Source of the DNA: Enoplosus armatus
Taxonomy: Eukaryota; Chordata; Actinopteri; Centrarchiformes; Enoplosidae
Direction: 5' to 3'
Assembly (NCBI RefSeq): GCF_043641665.1
Contig: NC_092190.1
Coordinates: forward strand, 8,508,548 to 8,572,547
DNA: 64,000 nt
Below are positions 58,724 to 64,000 of the stretch, one piece after another; the first letter of the stretch is position 1; every line of letters begins with the position of its first letter. The notes under the pieces are model-generated. The model was given only the letters and a program-made list of their open reading frames with translations. It was not told the origin of the DNA and made no database searches. A program made the position numbers and the translations under genes.

Positions 58724-61700
58724 TCCCTTTGATGGGATGATGCATTTGTCCCCACAGACATAAAAAATGCAAAATGAATAATAGTTTTCTTCTTTTTTCC
58801 AATTATGTCCCTTCACTATTATATGTGTGTAATGGAGCGTTTACTCCATGACATTATTTATAACTGCACTGGAACTGCTAAATCAAGAGTGTGAAAAACA
58901 TGATCTCAGCTGTCTTGTTCCAGACCTTCTGTCAGCACAGACCTCAGCAGGGGCGGGTGGGAACAAACAGTTCCTCACTGGGAATGGATGTTGCAGGGAA
59001 ACCTCTTCTGGCCCGTCAACACCTCAGCTTATAGTGAGGGACAGGTTTGCCTTCTCTGTATTGAAAAGAAGCTGCTCACATATCCACTGAGCTCCCAACC
59101 TGATGTCATTCACATTAGCTTTTAGTGGCCACAGTGTTAAATGTTAGAAATAGGAAATAAAAAAATTAGTTGTTACTCCCCTATGATAAATAAATGCTCT
59201 CTGTTTATGTGATTATGATTTTACAGTATTGGTTTTGTGAGATCATAAGTCATCATCTGGAGGTCTTTGTTTTTTTGGTTGCGTAACTGCCCGCTCCATG
59301 CTAGCTGTTAATGAGGGAAGACTGCTGTGTCACATAGGACAAGACAGGATCCCAGACAAATTTAGATCAAAGTCAAAAGCTTGTTTCCTTTGGTCGGCCT
59401 TCTGTGTGGAATAACAACATTCAATCATTCCCAAGTGTGCTCTCGCTGTGACTTTACAGTGTCTAAAAATGAGAAATGAATCAAAGTTAAACTCCTATTG
59501 ACCCAAATGTTGGGCTATTGACCTTGGCAGCTCATGCAAAACCAGCCTCTGTTCCTCTAGCTTCTGTAACTCAGTGCAATCCCTCATTGAGCTTTTCTGT
59601 CATCGACCTTTGTGGAAAAATGAAGCGATTTCCTGGGGTTTACTTTCCATATTCTAAGACAAATCGGCATCTACTACAGCACTTGCTAATAGAAATTTAA
59701 ACTATTGTGATTTTAACAAAGTTAACTTTGTGATCATACAAAAAAACTACAGCTCCCATGAAGTGCTACACTGTTCAGTCCTCTCTGTTCTGCTGCGATT
59801 ACAGACATGTCTGAGCGTACTGTGGCCCCTCGCCTCGCCTCTCGGGCTTATGCAAAATGGTGTTCGTTAAAGGCTACTTAAAAACACAAGTATTGAATAA
59901 ACGATGATATTAGATTTTTTTCGTAGAATTATCATCCTTATCTAGATAAATAGACTGAAACACATGACATAGTGTTGAGAAAGAAGCTGTTCCAAGCCCA
60001 GATTTTTTGTCAAAATTGGTGTTTGATTGGCTGCAGTTCTCCAATTAAATTCTTAACCACGTGTGTGTCTTGTGTGTGGTGTTTATGTGACTCTTGACCT
60101 GCTGGCAGGAGCATCAAGGGAGCATTTGGAAGAGAAAAGACACCATGTGGAAAAGAAAAATAGTGTAAGAGACAGTGTGCAGGTGCAGAAACCAGAGGCC
60201 AGGACCAAAAGCCCTCTGAGGCCCTGTGCTCATGTGGAGAGAGGAGCTGGAGTGTCTAATTAAAGTCTGTAAACAGCAGACAGTAGCAGAACCATCAGAC
60301 TGTTCATCATCAAGAAGTTGAATCTAGCACAAACACGAAATAATACTTTTGTAGTCAGTGCCTCACAGCATTTGTTCTGCATGTACAATATTAATGCTTT
60401 TCCTTTGAGGAGATTTATTTTAAATGTATTGCTCTGTAATCGTGAATCTATAATTATCCTACTTGATATATAAGTTTGTAATCCATCTGGACATTTTCTG
60501 TTGGTATTTTCTGTTGAGAAATAGTGGTGGAAGGTGGCTTTTTGTTTTCCCTTTTCAAATCTGTTAACCAGTATTGTTTTCACAGCACTTCAGCAGTTTG
60601 ATGCTGGCGGGGCCATTTTCAATTGGTTTTACAAACAATATGGTTGGAAGGGGAGTAGGTGAAGTAGGTACTTTACAGCTGTATTAAATAAAAGAGTGGA
60701 TACCAACCAGTCCTCAAATGACTCAAAATATTGTCACATTTGCCACACTTGTTAATCAGTGATGCCCATTTTTCAGTGCTGTGCAAGCAGTCTTTGGTGG
60801 GTCATGTTTAATTTCATTAAGCAAAAATAAAATACCACTGCTGCCCACTTTCTAAAGCATACCAGAAGATTAAGGTGGATTTCCTGCCTTATAGTTAGCC
60901 ACAGATTTCTGGTAATTTCACTGCAGTATGATAATTAACTGGAGACCAGAAACTTGCACAACATAATCCATCACAGTGAAAATGGAGTCCAACTTTTTTT
61001 TAAGCCACAGTACTGCAGCTAGCATTAGTGATTTATTTGAAAACGCTTGGCGGTGTGTAGTAAAGACAAACGATAACTAAACATGGATGTCAGGAAGGAT
61101 AATGTGAGTTTGGTGCTTTTTTGAATTAAAAGGTTGGTGTTAGTGCTGAAATGCTGGAGTTTCCTCAAATGGAGGCTTTTCCAAAACATTCCTAGCTTTC
61201 AGCTTAATTACCTTGCCTCAATGTAACTTTGGCAAAAACTAAAGCCAGTTAAATGTCCACTGTGATCGATCGGCTGTCTCAACTTTTCATAGCTTGCTGA
61301 AATTAATGGATGACAGTGGGTGCCCGAATGCGGGAAGTTAATCTAAAAACTTGGATGGTCAGATGCAGAGTCAAATATACACTACTTTTAGTTAGTGGGC
61401 TAAAACAAGTAAAACGACTAGTATGTTTGCTTGAAACAGCAGAAACAGAGCACCGAAGCAGTCATTATTGCACCTTTTAATGTTTGGCTAAAGTCAAATC
61501 CTACATCCACCAGCTGCGTCACGACTGCTCATCCATCTTTGTTAAGCCGTTTATCCAACCAACTGATATTTACTATCTTTGTTAAACATGTAACATGTAT
61601 GCCACAGATTAATCTTTTATTTATGGGACAAAAAAGATGGGAAATAGACTACCCACTGTGTGGCAGGTTGAAAGACAGCGTTGCATAACAGATGAGGAGC

Positions 61701-61744
61701 AGACAGTTCAGTCACATCATCCTCCTCTCTCTTCCTCCGGGGCC

Positions 61745-61870
61745 TCAAAGCGGCTATAAAACCAGTGGGGCCCGACTATAAAAGACTGTCAAACATAACA
61801 TGAAAACCACCAGCACAGGTTACTGCAGCGACTGTTTTTACCTGATGTTTTTAATCTTTGTTGGTTAACA
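61745..61870 (+). promoter_or_regulatory. Candidate TATA promoter with a short signal-peptide-like ORF
   Basis: Two TATA-like motifs, GGCTATAAAACC (about 61752) and GACTATAAAAGAC (about 61775), lie just upstream of ATG 61800. That frame reads MKTTSTGYCSDCFYLMFLIF and stops at about 61866-61868, with a possible GG|GTTAAC-type donor inside. It could be the first exon of a secreted protein or chance; I do not recognise it. Confidence 0.2.
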
Positions 61871-61944
61871 CCACCCTGAAACTTTCTGGAGTAAAATATT
61901 GTGGCATGTCTTACTGTATATGAAGGTGTTGACACACACCCAAG

Positions 61945-62094
61945 TTCCCCCTGCTTCCAGACCTTATGCTAAGCTAAGCTAACTGGTTGCTGGCTCCAGC
62001 TTCATATTGCCAGTACAGACGTGAGAGTGGTATCGACCTTCTCAGCAAGAAATTTAATTAACATATTTCCCAAAATGTCAAACTATTCCTTTAA
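61945..62094 (+). repeat. Palindromic repeat family A, copy 8 (right half)
   Basis: CCCCCTGCTTCCAGACCTTATGCTAAGCTAAGCTAACTGG through to AAAATGTCAAACTATTCCTTTAA; left arm absent. Confidence 0.75.
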
Positions 62095-62972
62095 CATACA
62101 GAAAAGGAGAAGGCATTTAGACATCCAGCTGATCGACACCAATAATGTCTCCAACAGGGTGACAAAGGATTTGATGTCTCTTGGGGTGCAGCGCAGAGGG
62201 AGGGTGAAGGAAGGATCCCAAAGCAAGCAGAGAACAGGTTTTGTACAACTGTTTCTCTATCAGCCCTGCTGTGCTTCAGCCATTGGTTTGTTTTCCTTGG
62301 CCCTTCTGTTGTTCAGTCGATCATATCTGTGGTCGACAGCGATAATGTTTTAGATACATGGTGCTGTGAGCAGGAAATCGTGGCTTACCAACCAATCTAG
62401 GCAAGAATAACAATCAGGGCTCAACAGGAGAGCATGTTTTAAATCATCTGCGATTACGATACTCCTTTTAAAGAATCTCTTCATCACTTTTTCCTCCCTG
62501 ATCTCCATGTTTTCTTTTCAATCTGTCAAACTTGATTCGCCTGTTATCCTTCCTCGTATTCTTTTCTTAACCTCTCCATCTACTTTATTTTCTCCACTGG
62601 CTTAAAGATCTTAAATGATATTGTAGCCTGGCACATTCTTCGCTGCGTTCAAGTCCAACTGGCTGGGTGACATGTCATCTCCAACCTGATGGACTCTGTG
62701 AGAAGTTCAGATCTGGCTGTCAGGGGTTGGAGGGAATATTATCCAAAGCATGAACTTGAACTAATCTTAACCTTTTGATGATTTTTAAAAATGAGAATTT
62801 ATGAATCTTTATGTATTTTAAGAGATTTATGGAAAGGATGAATAATGTATTAGAATAAGTTGCACTTGAGATCTCTTTACCTTTCAAAACAATCACATTC
62901 TTGAAACTGTTTCATTTGCTTTGAACAGTTGAGATTATCTCACCGTAAAGGCACATCATCTTTTACTTTATT

Positions 62973-63345
62973 TAAAGGGATAATCTGACATTTTAGGACA
63001 TTTCGTTGGAAATAAAGTAACAAAATCCACCTACTAAAATGTAGAAATGACTAGTTGTGGTTTTACTGGGAATTATGTGTCAGATTATGTGTTCTTGGCT
63101 GGGCGCAGTGACTTCCTAATTTGCCAGGAAACCAGCAGAAACTCCAGAACATAACACATAAACACAATGTGTTGTTTTTACACCTCGTTTTTTGTAAGGA
63201 TTACACAAACGAGATAAAATGTGTTTATTAGTGTTAATGAGCATAAGAAGTGCTGGTAGGCAGGTTACCTTTTGAATAGAACCAGGCTAGCAGTTTCCAG
63301 TCTTTAAGCTAAGCTATGCTAACTGGCTACTGGCTGTAGCTTCCT
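62973..63345 (+). repeat. Palindromic repeat family A, copy 9
   Basis: Left terminus TTAAAGGGATAATCTGACATT, centre TGTGTCAGATTATGTGTTCTTGG, right arm CAGTCTTTAAGCTAAGCTATG. The left arm is largely replaced and the right terminus is eroded. Confidence 0.65.
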
Positions 63346-64000
63346 ATTTAACAGACAACTCTACCTCTCGGTAAAAAGACTCAATAATGGATAAATACAT
63401 GAAATTGATATTTTTTGTAGTCTGCCATGTATTTACAATGAGATCATATGCCCTAGGAGTTAGTTGTGTGGTGCAAAACATGATATTTTTTTTAAGCTCA
63501 GCTGCACTCATTTTAAATAAAATCTTGGGTGCAACAGCACTTTCATGAAGCCATCTTTCCATCTTTGTGTTGGGTTTTTTAATAGATCAGAGGGCTCTCT
63601 GTTCTCTTCAGGAAGCCCCTTGGCCAACTGCTGATCTTAGCAATGCTGATATTTCTTGGTTTCCAGCCAATAGTAAGAGTTGTTTCTGAAAGTCATATGG
63701 AAACCAGATGGTCCTTTGCCCAAACAAATCGTCCAAGACTTTAACCAGTGTGTGTAATCAAGAGATTGTGGCTTACACAGCAACCTGTCAACTGAAGATA
63801 AACAACCCAGTCTTGTATGTTGTATCATCATATGTATGTGTGTATGTAACTTAGATCTCTTCGTGTCCAGGTTGTCCTTCACCGTTGTGGATCTTTCTTC
63901 ATTGTTTGTTGACACACGCTGTGGTTTGCATCATGCTTCAGTGAAAGCTGCCCACACACATCCATCTACTGGTAATATAATGAAGGTTGGAGGCTAAATG

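Larger units (their letters stand above)
53306..64000. other. Intergenic region downstream of impg2, no supported gene
   Basis: All open frames here are short and lack protein-like composition or conserved motifs. The stretch holds the repeats listed separately, homopolymer tracts and two weak regulatory candidates (57220-57480 and 61745-61870). By comparison with human 3q12, ABI3BP could follow on this strand, but none of its exons was recognised. Confidence 0.6.

Noticed and set aside
1..64000. CRISPR array, prophage, tRNA or rRNA genes
   Set aside because: No regularly spaced repeats with unique spacers, no phage genes and no cloverleaf or rRNA-like stretch noticed; the genome is vertebrate.

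Overview
This window is vertebrate nuclear DNA, almost certainly from a percomorph-type teleost fish. The reasons are: genes split into short exons with GT-AG introns; orthologues of vertebrate-only proteins; CA/CT microsatellites; and many dispersed repeats typical of teleosts (palindromic MITE-like elements, LINE 3' ends, a TATTAGGTACACC-type element). Nothing prokaryotic, viral or CRISPR-like was seen.

Three protein-coding genes lie head-to-tail on the + strand, and their exon phases join without conflict. (1) 1073-4417: atp6ap2, the (pro)renin receptor and V-ATPase accessory subunit. Eight exons are present; the signal-peptide exon lies outside the window. (2) 9990-24848: senp7, a SUMO-deconjugating cysteine protease. 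I could assemble 21 coding exons giving 1038 residues, with His818, Asp927 and Cys980 as catalytic triad. One intron uses a GC-AG donor. (3) 28954-49482: impg2, the photoreceptor interphotoreceptor-matrix proteoglycan. 20 coding exons give 1174 residues: signal peptide, RRKR site, SEA1, a long acidic central region, SEA2, two EGF-like modules, a transmembrane helix and a conserved cytoplasmic tail. The senp7-impg2 pair, same strand and adjacent, is the arrangement known at human 3q12; human ATP6AP2 is on Xp, so its linkage here differs from human.

Between atp6ap2 and senp7 (about 6540-8575) there are signs of a small spliced transcription unit: CCAAT, GC and ETS boxes, plausible exons and an AATAAA. 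I cannot name its product and it may be non-coding.

The rest is intron and intergenic DNA rich in repeats. One family (nine copies, seven of them in or downstream of impg2) is a long palindrome; two copies fall in the probable impg2 3' UTR. A senp7 intron carries a decayed LINE ORF1 with a recognisable esterase-like C-terminal motif. From about 53.3 kb to the end I found no supportable gene, only repeats, a possible conserved non-coding stretch near 57.3 kb and a TATA-bearing candidate promoter near 61.75 kb.

The three genes have no obvious shared pathway; they are neighbours by ancestry rather than an operon-like unit. I found no convincing novel multi-gene system; the most useful leads are the unnamed small transcript, the GC-AG intron, the single HP1-box-like motif in SENP7, and the SEA1/SEA2 contrast and acidic central domain in IMPG2.
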